Shown: piece by piece, positions 39,293-46,978 of the stretch
Layout: each line of letters opens with the position of its first letter
Numbering within the stretch: position 1 is the first letter of the stretch
Origin: Halalkalibacterium ligniniphilum
GTDB taxonomy: Bacteria; Bacillota; Bacilli; Bacillales; Bacillaceae_D
Direction of reading: 5' to 3'
DNA length: 57,584 nucleotides
Assembly: GCF_000334155.1 (NCBI RefSeq)
Contig: NZ_ANNK01000127.1
Location: 1-57,584, forward strand
Notes under the pieces: model-generated
Seen by the model: only the letters and a program-made list of their open reading frames with translations
The model's database searches: none
What the model was told of the DNA's origin: nothing
Program-made: the position numbers and the translations under genes

Positions 39293-40480
39293 ATGACACA
39301 AAAACCTGTACCTACGCTTGATTCAAACCGCATCGAAGCTTTGGACATGATGCGTGGGCTTGCCCTATTTGGTATTTTGCTTGTGAACAGCATGCATTTC
39401 CAGTATGGATTGTTTCCAGAAAATACGAATGATTATCCGCTCGGTTCATTGGATTATGCCACGGAAGTCTTCATAAAAATTTTTGGTCAAGCAAGCTTTT
39501 ATACACTTTTCTCCTTTTTATTTGGATACGGAATGGCTTTGTTGAAGGAGAGCCTCGAACAACGAGAACTCGATTTCAGCAAACTTTATTGGCGCCGAAT
39601 GTTCATCCTGCTTGGGGTTGGCTTCTTGCACGGCACTTATATATGGGATGGAGATATTCTTTTTATGTATGCCATTGGCGGCTTCTTCCTCTTCTTTTTC
39701 TTAAAGCTTAAAGAAAAGGGACTGCTCGTATGGGCACTGATTTTGCTCGGCTTAATGGCTGTTAGTTCTGCATCCCCCGTTTCTCCTGAGGAAGAAGCCT
39801 TGCTCAATGAGCCTTTTGTTCAGTATTCAGAGCAAGAAAATGAAGTACTGCGCAATGGAAGCTATGCAGATGTTGTCCAATTCCGTGTTGAAGCAGATCC
39901 AACCGGTATGGGAATTATCGGTGATGTCCTTATCTTTATTACAAACATCATCTCAGTTATGGGGATGTTCTTACTCGGTGCCTATGTCGCAAGAAAGAAA
40001 TGGCTTGTACAAATTAAAGAACACAAAAAACTCATCAAACAAGTTTGGTGGATGACCTTGCTTGTCGGTTTTCCGTTAAAAGCGGCTTACTTTCTTAATC
40101 CATCCTATCAGTTAGAGATGATTCAAATCTTAATTGGTGGTCCACTTGTTGCGATGTTTTATGCTTCAAGCATCGCACTTCTTTCAAAGACTGAAAGAGG
40201 ACATCGTTTATTAAAACCGCTTGCTTATACTGGAAGGATGTCGTTAACAAATTACCTCATGCAATCGATTGTGTTTACAACGCTCTTCTATGGATATGGG
40301 ATTGGATTATTTGGAGAGCTTGGCTTATTTCTTGGAGCCCTTCTCGTGGTTGCCTTTTATGCGCTTTTGTTGGTTGCTAGTCGTATTTGGTTAAAGAATT
40401 TCTACATGGGACCGTTTGAATGGTTTTGGCGTGCAGGCACCTATTGGACGATCCCAGCCTTTCGCCGCCATTTAAAGTAA
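39293..40480 (+). CDS. DUF418 family multi-pass membrane protein
   Basis: A 395-residue membrane protein of the DUF418/YeiB type, function unknown. The N-terminal RIEALDMMRGLALFGILLVN signature is followed by about eight to ten membrane segments, the WRRMFILLGVGFLHGTYIWDGDILFMYA block, and the C-terminal DUF418 domain with AYTGRMSLTNYLMQSI and GPFEWFWRAGTYW. ATG 39293 stands seven bases after AAAAGGAG; ATG 39290 is also possible. Related heparan-alpha-glucosaminide-type acyltransferases suggest a role in acyl transfer, but that is only a family-level hint. Confidence 0.85.
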   Translation: MTQKPVPTLDSNRIEALDMMRGLALFGILLVNSMHFQYGLFPENTNDYPLGSLDYATEVFIKIFGQASFYTLFSFLFGYGMALLKESLEQRELDFSKLYWRRMFILLGVGFLHGTYIWDGDILFMYAIGGFFLFFFLKLKEKGLLVWALILLGLMAVSSASPVSPEEEALLNEPFVQYSEQENEVLRNGSYADVVQFRVEADPTGMGIIGDVLIFITNIISVMGMFLLGAYVARKKWLVQIKEHKKLIKQVWWMTLLVGFPLKAAYFLNPSYQLEMIQILIGGPLVAMFYASSIALLSKTERGHRLLKPLAYTGRMSLTNYLMQSIVFTTLFYGYGIGLFGELGLFLGALLVVAFYALLLVASRIWLKNFYMGPFEWFWRAGTYWTIPAFRRHLK

Positions 40481-40512
40481 ATGGAACATTAATAATGGTA
40501 GAACCCATTTGA

Positions 40513-40544
40513 GGCGTTTCACCAACATGGTGAACGCCCATTTT
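40513..40544 (+). terminator. Terminator of the DUF418 gene
   Basis: GGCGTTTCACC pairs with GGTGAACGCC around AACAT, followed by CATTTTTT. Confidence 0.85.
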
Positions 40545-40598
40545 TTATAAAATATCTCCGTGTGAGGCTGAAGCAATTCTTTCACCCTTTACAAATCA

Positions 40599-41327
40599 TT
40601 ATTCCTTTTCCCTCACTTCGATTGGAATCGGCTTCCCTAAGGCAACACCGTCTAATGACAGGCGGTTTGTATGACCGTAAAGCTGTACACCTAATCTAGC
40701 GGCTTCCACCAAGCTTTCTGAAAAAAACGGGTCAATGTGGAAAGCTGGTCGAATCACATCAGCATCCTCCCGCTGCACCACAAATAGAATGGCTGTTTCA
40801 TAATTTCCTGTTTGCTGGATCTCAGTTAATTCCCGTACATGCTTTGCTCCTCTAGCGGTTACCGCATCCGGAAAATGGGCAATTCTGTTCTCTACAAGGG
40901 TCACACTTTTCACCTCCAGCAGTAATTGTTTGTCTTCGTTCTCCAATAAAAAATCCCACCGCGATCCACCATACAAATATTCAGCACGGACAAAATTCCA
41001 CTGCTTTAATGGTTCAATCTGCTTTTCTTGAAGCCCTTTAGCAATAAGACGATTGGGCAAGGTCGTATCAAGGGAAACATAGCCTTCCCCTGATTGTGTT
41101 TCACAAAGAACAACCGACCATTTTGTTTTCCGCTTCTCATCATCTACATACCGAACCCATATAGAACATCCTGGCACTAAGAGTTCGATTAAACGGCCTG
41201 GATCAGGTAAATGGGCAGTAACTACCTCATCATGTTCAAGCTTCACTTCAACAATGAAACGATTGGGTCTATCTATAAAAATCCCGCGATAAAGCTTTGT
41301 AGTAAAGGGAAAAAATAAGGGCTTCAT
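40599..41327 (-). CDS. sfsA: SfsA family protein
   Basis: A 242-residue SfsA protein, named for sugar fermentation stimulation in E. coli and later described as a nuclease-fold DNA/RNA-binding protein. The OB-like N-terminal part has RFIVEVKLEHDEVVTAHLPDPGRL; the nuclease-like part has YGGSRWDFLLE, LLEVKSVTLVEN (the E-x-K signature) and FPDAVTARGAKHVRELTEI. Length is normal. The physiological role in bacilli is unsettled. Single gene; its upstream region leads into the IS110 element. Confidence 0.92.
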   Translation of the reverse strand: MKPLFFPFTTKLYRGIFIDRPNRFIVEVKLEHDEVVTAHLPDPGRLIELLVPGCSIWVRYVDDEKRKTKWSVVLCETQSGEGYVSLDTTLPNRLIAKGLQEKQIEPLKQWNFVRAEYLYGGSRWDFLLENEDKQLLLEVKSVTLVENRIAHFPDAVTARGAKHVRELTEIQQTGNYETAILFVVQREDADVIRPAFHIDPFFSESLVEAARLGVQLYGHTNRLSLDGVALGKPIPIEVREKE

Positions 41328-41464
41328 CGTTTTTCCTCCGAGTGATAAATAATCTTAGTAATGTCCAATTGGTTTAATGTTACCACTTCTTTCCTTCATC
41401 CTTCAAAGACGTTTAAGGTCAATCAATAAGTGAATAGAAAAGTACAACGACTAAATAAGGAGGA

Positions 41465-41584
41465 ATGAACTCAGAAGAGAAGCATTTGATTGAGAAGGAT
41501 GGTCAGCTAAATATAAAACAACATTCCTCTGATTATTTGGAGGAATTAGAAATGACGAATAAATCTCAATATAAAACATACTAA
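41465..41584 (+). CDS. Short ORF ending at the IS110 left end
   Basis: A 39-codon frame of a hydrophilic peptide (starts MNSEEKHLIEKDGQL) that stops exactly at the proposed left junction of the IS110 element. AAGGAGG stands upstream but only one base from the ATG, which is too close for good initiation. If the element is removed at the proposed CT core, the frame runs on for about 33 more codons on the far side (through 43155). No family is recognised. It may be a small gene cut by the insertion or a chance frame. Confidence 0.3.
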   Translation: MNSEEKHLIEKDGQLNIKQHSSDYLEELEMTNKSQYKTY

Positions 41585-41587
41585 GAT

Positions 41588-41783
41588 TAGTAGTACAGAC
41601 CCCGGCCAGGGTTTGTGCTACTATTTTTTATAGTAGAAGTGAAGTAAGGCCGACCAGCCTCTGGGACCATTTAAGAGTCCGCATTTAAAACCGGCCAACT
41701 TCACACCCTTATTTGAATCAGTTTAGTATGTTGGGTCCTAAGAGATCGAGTAAAAGAAAGTGGAATCGATAAGGCAATGTGAA
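41588..41783 (+). ncRNA. Candidate bridge RNA of the IS110 element
   Basis: Three successive folds are seen. The first is a 15-pair 5' stem-loop (41588-41623) with loop CGGCCA. The second is a stem GTGAAGT-GGCCG/CGGCC-ACTTCAC (41639-41652 with 41692-41704) enclosing an internal loop. The third is a stem CCTTAT/ATAAGG (41707-41712 with 41769-41774) enclosing a second loop. The second loop holds TTAGTATGTT (41723-41732), the exact complement of the left junction AACATACTAA, and CTAAGA (41738-41743), identical to the first bases of the element. One stem-loop plus two guide-bearing loops is the layout described for IS110 bridge RNAs. Confidence 0.6.
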
Positions 41784-41818
41784 GGCTTCTATGATTGGCA
41801 AGAGAAGGAGAAGTGAAT

Positions 41819-43027
41819 ATGAAACATGTACTGGCATTCGATGTTAGTATGGGGAAAAGTACGATGGTGATCTATAATCATCATAAGCAATGCGAACATG
41901 AAGGTGAACTTACCCACACTAAATCATCGTTTAAAGCTTTGAATGAAAAAATTTATGAATTGACTACACTGGATGGACAAGCACCTGAAATCGTATTTGA
42001 AGCAACAGGTGTATATTCAAGACCATTAGAGTACTTTTTTCAAACAGAAGGTCACACTTATCATAGAGTGAGCCCATTGGAAGCGACTATACAAACGTCT
42101 TCTATGCGCCGTAATAAGACGGATAAAAGTGATGCTCATGAGCTAGCTAAATCTCACTTTCGAACAGAACGTACCACGACTTACCAAGAAGAAATTTATT
42201 ATAAACAAATGCGTGCACTCACACGTTATTATAATGAATTAGATAGTGAAGTAATCAATCTATTTAGTCGTATGCACGCAATTTTACAACTTAGTTTCCC
42301 TGAGCTTGAACATCTATTTTCTAAGCGTTCGGCACTCTTTTTAAATGTCGTTCAACTATTTCCCCACCCAGATGAAGTATTAAATAGTTCTAAAACGGTC
42401 ATACGAAACCGAATCAAGGCGAATACAAAAAAGAATATATCCCTTACGTGCGCTGAAGAGAAAGGCATCGAATTACTTCACGCAGCGAGAGATTCTTACC
42501 CAGCGATATCAAGAGAAGATGTCCGCTGTGACCAAGTTCGAGATTATGCCAAACGTATTGCAGATTTAAAAGAGAAAAAAGAAAAACTTATAAAAGAGAT
42601 GGTTACTCTATCAGAGGAACATATCGAGTATAAGGTATTACTTTCATTTCCAGGGATTGGTGAAGCAACAGCTGTAAGATTAATTGGAGAATTCGGGGAT
42701 CTACGACGTTTTAAAAACCCTAAACAATTAAATGCATACGTTGGGATTGATATCATGCGGTATCAATCAGGTAAGACATTTTATAAGGATAAAATTAATA
42801 AGCGAGGGAATAACAAGCTACGAAAAATCTTATTCTATATGATTCAAACGATGATTAGACTTCGCACCAAGACGAACAACCATATTGTAGAGTATTACGA
42901 CAAATTAAAAACGCAACCTCAAGGAAAGCCCCATAAAGTTGCGTCAATAGCGTGTGTGAATAAATTTTTGAAAGTGGTATTTCATCTCATCACACACAAC
43001 ATTACCTATGATTACGAAGCAGTTTAA
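41819..43027 (+). CDS. IS110-family transposase (RNA-guided DEDD recombinase)
   Basis: A 402-residue transposase. The N-terminal RuvC-like DEDD domain starts HVLAFDVSMGKSTMVIYN (first Asp), has IVFEATGVYSRPLEYFF (Glu) and NKTDKSDAHELAKSH (the two late Asp). A coiled middle part (about residues 190-270) is followed by the Tnp domain with LLSFPGIGEATAVRLIGEFGD and YQSGKTFYKDKINKRGNNKLRK, where the Ser of YQSG fits the catalytic serine. ATG 41819 lies eight bases after GAGAAGGAG. The protein appears intact, so the element may be active. Confidence 0.93.
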   Translation: MKHVLAFDVSMGKSTMVIYNHHKQCEHEGELTHTKSSFKALNEKIYELTTLDGQAPEIVFEATGVYSRPLEYFFQTEGHTYHRVSPLEATIQTSSMRRNKTDKSDAHELAKSHFRTERTTTYQEEIYYKQMRALTRYYNELDSEVINLFSRMHAILQLSFPELEHLFSKRSALFLNVVQLFPHPDEVLNSSKTVIRNRIKANTKKNISLTCAEEKGIELLHAARDSYPAISREDVRCDQVRDYAKRIADLKEKKEKLIKEMVTLSEEHIEYKVLLSFPGIGEATAVRLIGEFGDLRRFKNPKQLNAYVGIDIMRYQSGKTFYKDKINKRGNNKLRKILFYMIQTMIRLRTKTNNHIVEYYDKLKTQPQGKPHKVASIACVNKFLKVVFHLITHNITYDYEAV

Positions 43028-43111
43028 CCTGTTCGTAAATTAGTTACGTATACTATATCACACTTGACCTTTCGAAAAAACACACATCGTTAGGTCTATT
43101 TGCCTTACGCA

Positions 43112-43157
43112 ATTTAATTTGGAGTGAGAGAAGCCCCCTTCCCCCTCTAAATTAAAT
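43112..43157. other. Unassigned hairpin beyond the IS110 right end
   Basis: ATTTAATTT-GAG pairs with CTC-AAATTAAAT around a C-rich loop. It lacks a T-run. It lies between the IS110 element and repeat copy B in a 492-base stretch (43028-43519) with no other recognised content. Confidence 0.4.
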
Positions 43158-43203
43158 CTTCTAACCCATATAAATGTGATGAAAAACACTTGACTAGAGG
43201 TAA

Positions 43204-43356
43204 GAAAAGAGGCTGGGACATAAATAACGTGTATGATTGAAAATGCGAACAATGCACAACCATAGCGAAGGATATTTCCGAAGCGAATGCAATCCATCAA
43301 CGATCATGACCTTCGGAGTTCTCATCAATAAAAATTCTTTTGTCCCAGCCCCTTTT
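43204..43356 (+). repeat. GAGGCTGGGACA-type dispersed repeat, copy B
   Basis: About 150 bases from GAGGCTGGGACATAA to TTTTGTCCCAGCCCCTTTT, so the ends pair with each other. It is the opposite-strand counterpart of copy A at 32671-32809. The ends can act as an intrinsic terminator, but no gene directly precedes it. Confidence 0.85.
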
Positions 43357-43519
43357 AAGTAAAAAAGGAAAATTATACTGTTTGTTCTCTTCTTGATCGA
43401 CAAGATCTATCAATAAATCCCCATGCCCTTTTACTTATTATCAAATAATAGCACTTTTTGTATATATTTCCCTAAAAATGTATGCTAGGATAAAAAAAAG
43501 CATGAAAAGGAGGAAACGC

Positions 43520-43849
43520 ATGGAGAAAATTAATGTGTTTCTTGATGATTACCGTGCTTGTCCCCAAGGCTATTTTCTCGCTGAAAACATTGATGAATGC
43601 TTTATGCTGTTAAAAAAATTTAAGATTGATCATTTATCTTTGGATCACGACCTTGAAAACAAAAAAAGAAATGGCCTTATGCTCGTAAAAATGATGGTGG
43701 AGCAGCAGCTGTTTGCTGAAAGAATCACGATCCACTCAGCAAATGCTGGAGGCGGGAAAGCGATGTACAATTATTTGAAAACCGCACAAAAAGAACGAAA
43801 AATGCCCAAAGATATAAAAATTACGTTACGCCCATTACCACTTCACTAA
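43520..43849 (+). CDS. Small cyclic-phosphate-processing receiver-like protein (cREC)
   Basis: A 109-residue single-domain protein whose fold resembles a response-regulator receiver. It reads INVFLDDYRACPQGYFLAE, DECFMLLKKFKIDHLSLDHDLEN and RITIHSANAGGGKAMYNYL, the pattern of the family described as a receiver-like domain in cyclic-phosphate-processing systems. The Asp pair LDD and the SLDHDL motif mark the expected acidic pocket. Catalytic activity is not established. ATG 43520 follows AAAAGGAGGAAACGC; the upstream extension is lysine/arginine-rich and unlikely to be translated. It stands 94 bases before the GrpB-family gene. Confidence 0.75.
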   Translation: MEKINVFLDDYRACPQGYFLAENIDECFMLLKKFKIDHLSLDHDLENKKRNGLMLVKMMVEQQLFAERITIHSANAGGGKAMYNYLKTAQKERKMPKDIKITLRPLPLH

Positions 43850-43943
43850 TCCTCATGAAGAATTTTCTTTTCTAGCCTTTATTTCAATCCTCCGACCTTT
43901 ATTATTTGCTACACTAATAATAAATTAACAAAAGGAGAAGAAA

Positions 43944-44468
43944 ATGAGAAAGGTCATCGTATTACCGTATCAAGATTATTGGGTTGCACTTTTTCAAAAG
44001 GAAGCGAAATCCCTCAAAGCTATCTTTTCAAGTGAAATCATTGACATTCACCATATTGGCAGTACGTCTGTTCCAAATCTTGCATCAAAGCCAATAATTG
44101 ATTTATTAATAGAGGTTAAGAGCATTAAAAAGATTGACAAATACAATCATGATATGGAGCTGTTTGGTTACGAACGCAAAGGGGAAAAGGGAATAGCTGG
44201 CCGTCGTTTTTTTCAAAAGGGCGGAGATGAACGAACACACCATGTTCACGTCTTTGAAGTAGGTCACCCAGAAATAAAGAGACATCTATTGTTTCGGGAT
44301 TATTTAGCGGCCCATCCTGAAGACGCTCAACAATATGGAGAACTAAAGCTTGCGCTAGCAAAACAATTTCCGACTGACATCTCGTCATACATTGAGGGGA
44401 AAGATTCTTTGATTAAAAAACTGGAGCAAAAGGCAAACAAATGGAATCGTACAAATGCCTTCCTTTAA
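43944..44468 (+). CDS. GrpB/UPF0157 family protein
   Basis: A 174-residue protein of the GrpB family, which has a nucleotidyltransferase-like fold and sometimes occurs fused to dephospho-CoA kinase. The signature HHIGSTSVPNLASKPIIDLLIEV is near residue 35, followed by RRFFQKGG and THHVHVFEVGHPEIKRHLLFRDYL. The ATG follows AAAAGGAGAAGAAA. Function unknown. It may share a transcript with the small receiver-like gene upstream and ends at a strong terminator. Confidence 0.9.
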   Translation: MRKVIVLPYQDYWVALFQKEAKSLKAIFSSEIIDIHHIGSTSVPNLASKPIIDLLIEVKSIKKIDKYNHDMELFGYERKGEKGIAGRRFFQKGGDERTHHVHVFEVGHPEIKRHLLFRDYLAAHPEDAQQYGELKLALAKQFPTDISSYIEGKDSLIKKLEQKANKWNRTNAFL

Positions 44469-44490
44469 TTCATTCATCAATGATAAAGCC

Positions 44491-44531
44491 AAATAAAACC
44501 TGTGGAAGTCACTGATTCACAGGTTTTATTT
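44491..44531. terminator. Strong bidirectional terminator
   Basis: AAATAAAACCTGTG and CACAGGTTTTATTT are 14-base perfect inverted arms around a 13-base loop, between the GrpB gene and the decayed metY. Confidence 0.9.
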
Positions 44532-44555
44532 ATTGTTTTTTAAAATAAATGACTT

Positions 44556-44996
44556 TTAACTTGCACGAAGCGCTTGATCAAGATCCCATAAAAGGACTTC
44601 TGCTGTTTCGCTCCCGATTGATAATCGTACCATATCTGGAATTACACCGGCGCTTCTCTGCCTTTCTTCATCTAGCTGCTGATGGGTTGTGCTGGCTGGA
44701 TGATTGACAAGAGATTTCGCATCCCTGACGTTGGCTAAGTGAGGGAACAACTGCAAACGGTTAATAACTTCTTGTCCTCGTACCAGAATCAACGTCCCAC
44801 CTATGGACGTCCCATGTCTTCCAATAAATTTTGTCTCAGAATGAACGACAATGTCTGCCCCGTGCTCAATTGAGCGGCAAAGATATGACGTAGCAAATGT
44901 GTTATCCACACTTAAAGGAACTCCGTGTTCATGAGCAATGTTTGCGAATAGCTTCTATATCTGCTCGATTATTCCAATGAAAATCTCCTTTGTTTT
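44556..44996 (-). pseudogene. metY: Remnant of O-acetylhomoserine sulfhydrylase (metY)
   Basis: The visible protein VDNTFATSYLCRSIEHGADIVVHSETKFIGRHG and the tail LFPHLANVRDAKSLVNHPASTTHQQL are C-terminal pieces of a Cys/Met-metabolism PLP enzyme of the MetY type. The gene is broken in three ways. The N-terminal half is absent. Frameshifts occur upstream (NNRADIEAI, one extra base, then ANIAHEHGVPLSV). An internal deletion joins HGTSIGGTLI to LFPHLANV, removing well over 100 residues. The PLP lysine (SETKFIG) survives. It borders the accessory catabolic island and may mark its insertion scar. Confidence 0.85.
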
Positions 44997-45002
44997 ATTC
45001 AT

Positions 45003-45656
45003 TTAATTTGAAATATCTCTCTGTGACAAAGCCATCACTCCTAGTTGTGACATCTTTTGTTTGCAATGATGTAGTTTTATTACATCACCATATTTATTTT
45101 GAATATCTTTTAGCGATTGTGCATGAGATACTTCACACCTGTCACCTACAGCTTCTTCAACTACAATTGGATGAAAACCATATTGGATGGCATCAACAGC
45201 TGTTGCTCTCACACAGCCAGACGTTGTACACCCAGTTAAGATTAATGTATCTACATTTAAACCTTTTAAAATTGACAGTAAGTTGGTTGCAAAAAAAACA
45301 GACGCAAATTTCTTTACAATAAAAATGCTGTTTTCTCCTAAAGCAATCCTTTGATCTAGTTCAACTGCTTCACTACCTTGTTTTAAAGAAGCTAGACCAG
45401 TCATTTTTTTTCCCCATAGTCCTGTCTCTATTTCATGATTATAGGCCATAGTCGAAACAATAATTGGTATCCCACTATGTTGTGCATTTTCAATTAATTG
45501 ATTAATAGGATTAATTAATTCCGCTAGCTTTTCCGTACCAAGCTGATAGCTACTATCCGTAAATGCCTTCATCATATCAATAATAAGGAGTGCAGGTGTT
45601 TTACCAAATCCCACATTACGAGAGAATCCTTTTTCTATCCAAAAACTATCATTCAT
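45003..45656 (-). CDS. Isochorismatase-family amidohydrolase
   Basis: A 217-residue cysteine hydrolase of the isochorismatase superfamily. The triad is visible: Asp in PALLIIDMMKAFTDSS, Lys in IFIVKKFASVFFATNL and Cys in LTGCTTSGCVRATAVDA. The overall pattern is closest to N-carbamoylsarcosine/maleamate-type amidases, which release ammonia from an open-chain amide or carbamoyl group. The ATG lies directly after TAGGAGG with an AAAGGG further upstream. It is 100 bases downstream of a PuuE/imidase-like gene; a ring-opening imidase followed by a half-amide hydrolase is a sensible pair. Last gene of the island, next to the metY remnant. Confidence 0.85.
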   Translation of the reverse strand: MNDSFWIEKGFSRNVGFGKTPALLIIDMMKAFTDSSYQLGTEKLAELINPINQLIENAQHSGIPIIVSTMAYNHEIETGLWGKKMTGLASLKQGSEAVELDQRIALGENSIFIVKKFASVFFATNLLSILKGLNVDTLILTGCTTSGCVRATAVDAIQYGFHPIVVEEAVGDRCEVSHAQSLKDIQNKYGDVIKLHHCKQKMSQLGVMALSQRDISN

Positions 45657-45755
45657 CCTCCTACGCCCTTTCTGTCTAATGATTTTAGCAAACTAACCGC
45701 TTTTTTTGGGGAACAATAATTGTTGATGCTATAGCTATATATTTCAGCTCACTTT

Positions 45756-46655
45756 TCAATTTATATTTTCTATATGTTTTTGAGAAGCATGTAAATACTC
45801 GGCTTGATACCATTCAGCTATTTCATCACTAGTCGTTATCCATATGTTTTCATGATTCGTAATATAATCCAACGCTTTTTTCAAGTACTTACTTCTAAAA
45901 GGCAGCCCTGTAATAAAAGGATGCAGAGAAATACACATGACTTTTCCTGTCTTTTCTCCTTCTTCATATAAAACTTCAAATTGATCAACAAGGGTTTGAT
46001 AGAAATCTTCTCCGCTCATTCCTGTGCCAATAAACATCGTAACATCGTTTATTTCAATAGAATAAGGAATTGAAATCATTTTTCCTTGTTTTGTATTTAA
46101 TTTAAACGGCTGTTCATCATTGCACCAATCAAGTAAATAAGTCAAACCGAGTTCTTCAAGTAAATCAGGTGTGTTAATTGTTTCTGATAAAGCTGGCCCT
46201 AACCATCCTTTTGGCTCTTTCCCTGTATACTTTTTTATTGTTGACACTACCTCTATTAAATAAAGACGTTCTTCTTCAATAGTCATATTTGTTTGTAATA
46301 TCGAATTGTTTTTGCCATGTGCCAACCAAGCCCAATTTCTTTTGTTTCCTTCCTCAATTATTTCTGGATACTTATGGCAAACATCTGAATTCAAAAGGAC
46401 ACTTGCTCGTATTCCGAATTTGTCAAGCACATCCATTGTTCTCCAAACTCCTACTCTAGGAGAGTAATCTCTCCATCCATAATTTAAGGGGTCAGGGACC
46501 AAGCCTGCGGTACCACCAAATATGCTTGTAGAGGGCTTATCTAATTGATAATGCTCAATATTAAGCCCTATCCATAAAGCAACTCTTGCTCCATTTGGAA
46601 ATTTCATTTTAGGACGGCGAATAATTGGTGAATAATCATAAAGTGTTTGATCCAA
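45756..46655 (-). CDS. Polysaccharide-deacetylase-fold hydrolase of the PuuE/cyclic imidase type
   Basis: A 299-residue NodB-homology protein without signal peptide. The classical TFDDG motif is replaced by the RVALWIGLNIEHYQ strand and the metal/active-site region is AWLAHGKNNS; FPNGARVALWIGLNIEHY and GWRDYSPRVGVWRTMDVLDKFGIRAS resemble PuuE-type allantoinases and bacterial cyclic imide hydrolases, not peptidoglycan or chitin deacetylases. The expected reaction is hydrolytic opening of a cyclic amide or imide. The start is TTG at 46655 after GAGGAGG. Paired with the isochorismatase-family amidase downstream. Exact substrate unknown. Confidence 0.75.
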   Translation of the reverse strand: MDQTLYDYSPIIRRPKMKFPNGARVALWIGLNIEHYQLDKPSTSIFGGTAGLVPDPLNYGWRDYSPRVGVWRTMDVLDKFGIRASVLLNSDVCHKYPEIIEEGNKRNWAWLAHGKNNSILQTNMTIEEERLYLIEVVSTIKKYTGKEPKGWLGPALSETINTPDLLEELGLTYLLDWCNDEQPFKLNTKQGKMISIPYSIEINDVTMFIGTGMSGEDFYQTLVDQFEVLYEEGEKTGKVMCISLHPFITGLPFRSKYLKKALDYITNHENIWITTSDEIAEWYQAEYLHASQKHIENIN

Positions 46656-46978
46656 AGTTTACAGCCTCCTCTTTACTAGTTTTTTATTGACATCAGCGAC
46701 TTCTGGAAAAACAACTTTGTATCTTGCTTTATCAAAAAACACATATTTTATCGGATACATGCGCTTTATGATTACCAAAAAATTCAAATACACATTAAAA
46801 TGTGTTCAATTTATTATCTCTAAATAAGTACATTTAATATTTTGAATAATCTTATTTTTAAAAACATTTTATACGATTACCTTTGATTATAAAAGCTTTC
46901 GTTTGCACTATATGCAAGACTTTCAAAAAAATTCCTAATCACACATCCGTACTAACCATCTTTAACATGCTGGAATAT
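46656..46978. other. AT-rich gap, 323 bases, with a short palindrome
   Basis: Separates the imidase-like gene from the EamA genes and very probably contains its promoter. The palindrome ACACATT-AA-AATGTGT (46790-46805) is the only clear symmetric site and could be a regulator-binding site; a TAAAAT on the minus strand near 46750 might be a -10. No open frame is supported. Confidence 0.4.

Larger units (their letters stand above)
41581..43054 (+). mobile_element. IS110-family insertion sequence
   Basis: One DEDD transposase gene with a structured 240-base 5' non-coding region and almost no 3' region, the plan of the IS110 subgroup. No terminal inverted repeats or target duplication are visible, as expected for this family. 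The proposed ends share ATACTA (41578-41583 and 43050-43055), which would make CT the exchanged core and the element about 1.47 kb. The ends are inferred and could shift by some bases. Confidence 0.7.

Noticed and set aside
41618-41636. CTACTAT-TTTTT-ATAGTAG hairpin taken as a terminator
   Set aside because: It shares its 5' arm with the stronger 15-pair stem of the candidate bridge RNA and has no T-run after it.
43028-43200. Possible 3' seekRNA as in the IS1111 subgroup
   Set aside because: The transposase stop is only about 25 bases from the proposed right end, sub-terminal inverted repeats were not seen, and the guide matches lie in the 5' region; the hairpin at 43112-43157 appears to be outside the element.
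45756-46655. Peptidoglycan or chitin deacetylase
   Set aside because: No signal peptide, no TFDDG motif, and the sequence pattern follows PuuE/imidase-like enzymes; the genomic setting is catabolic.
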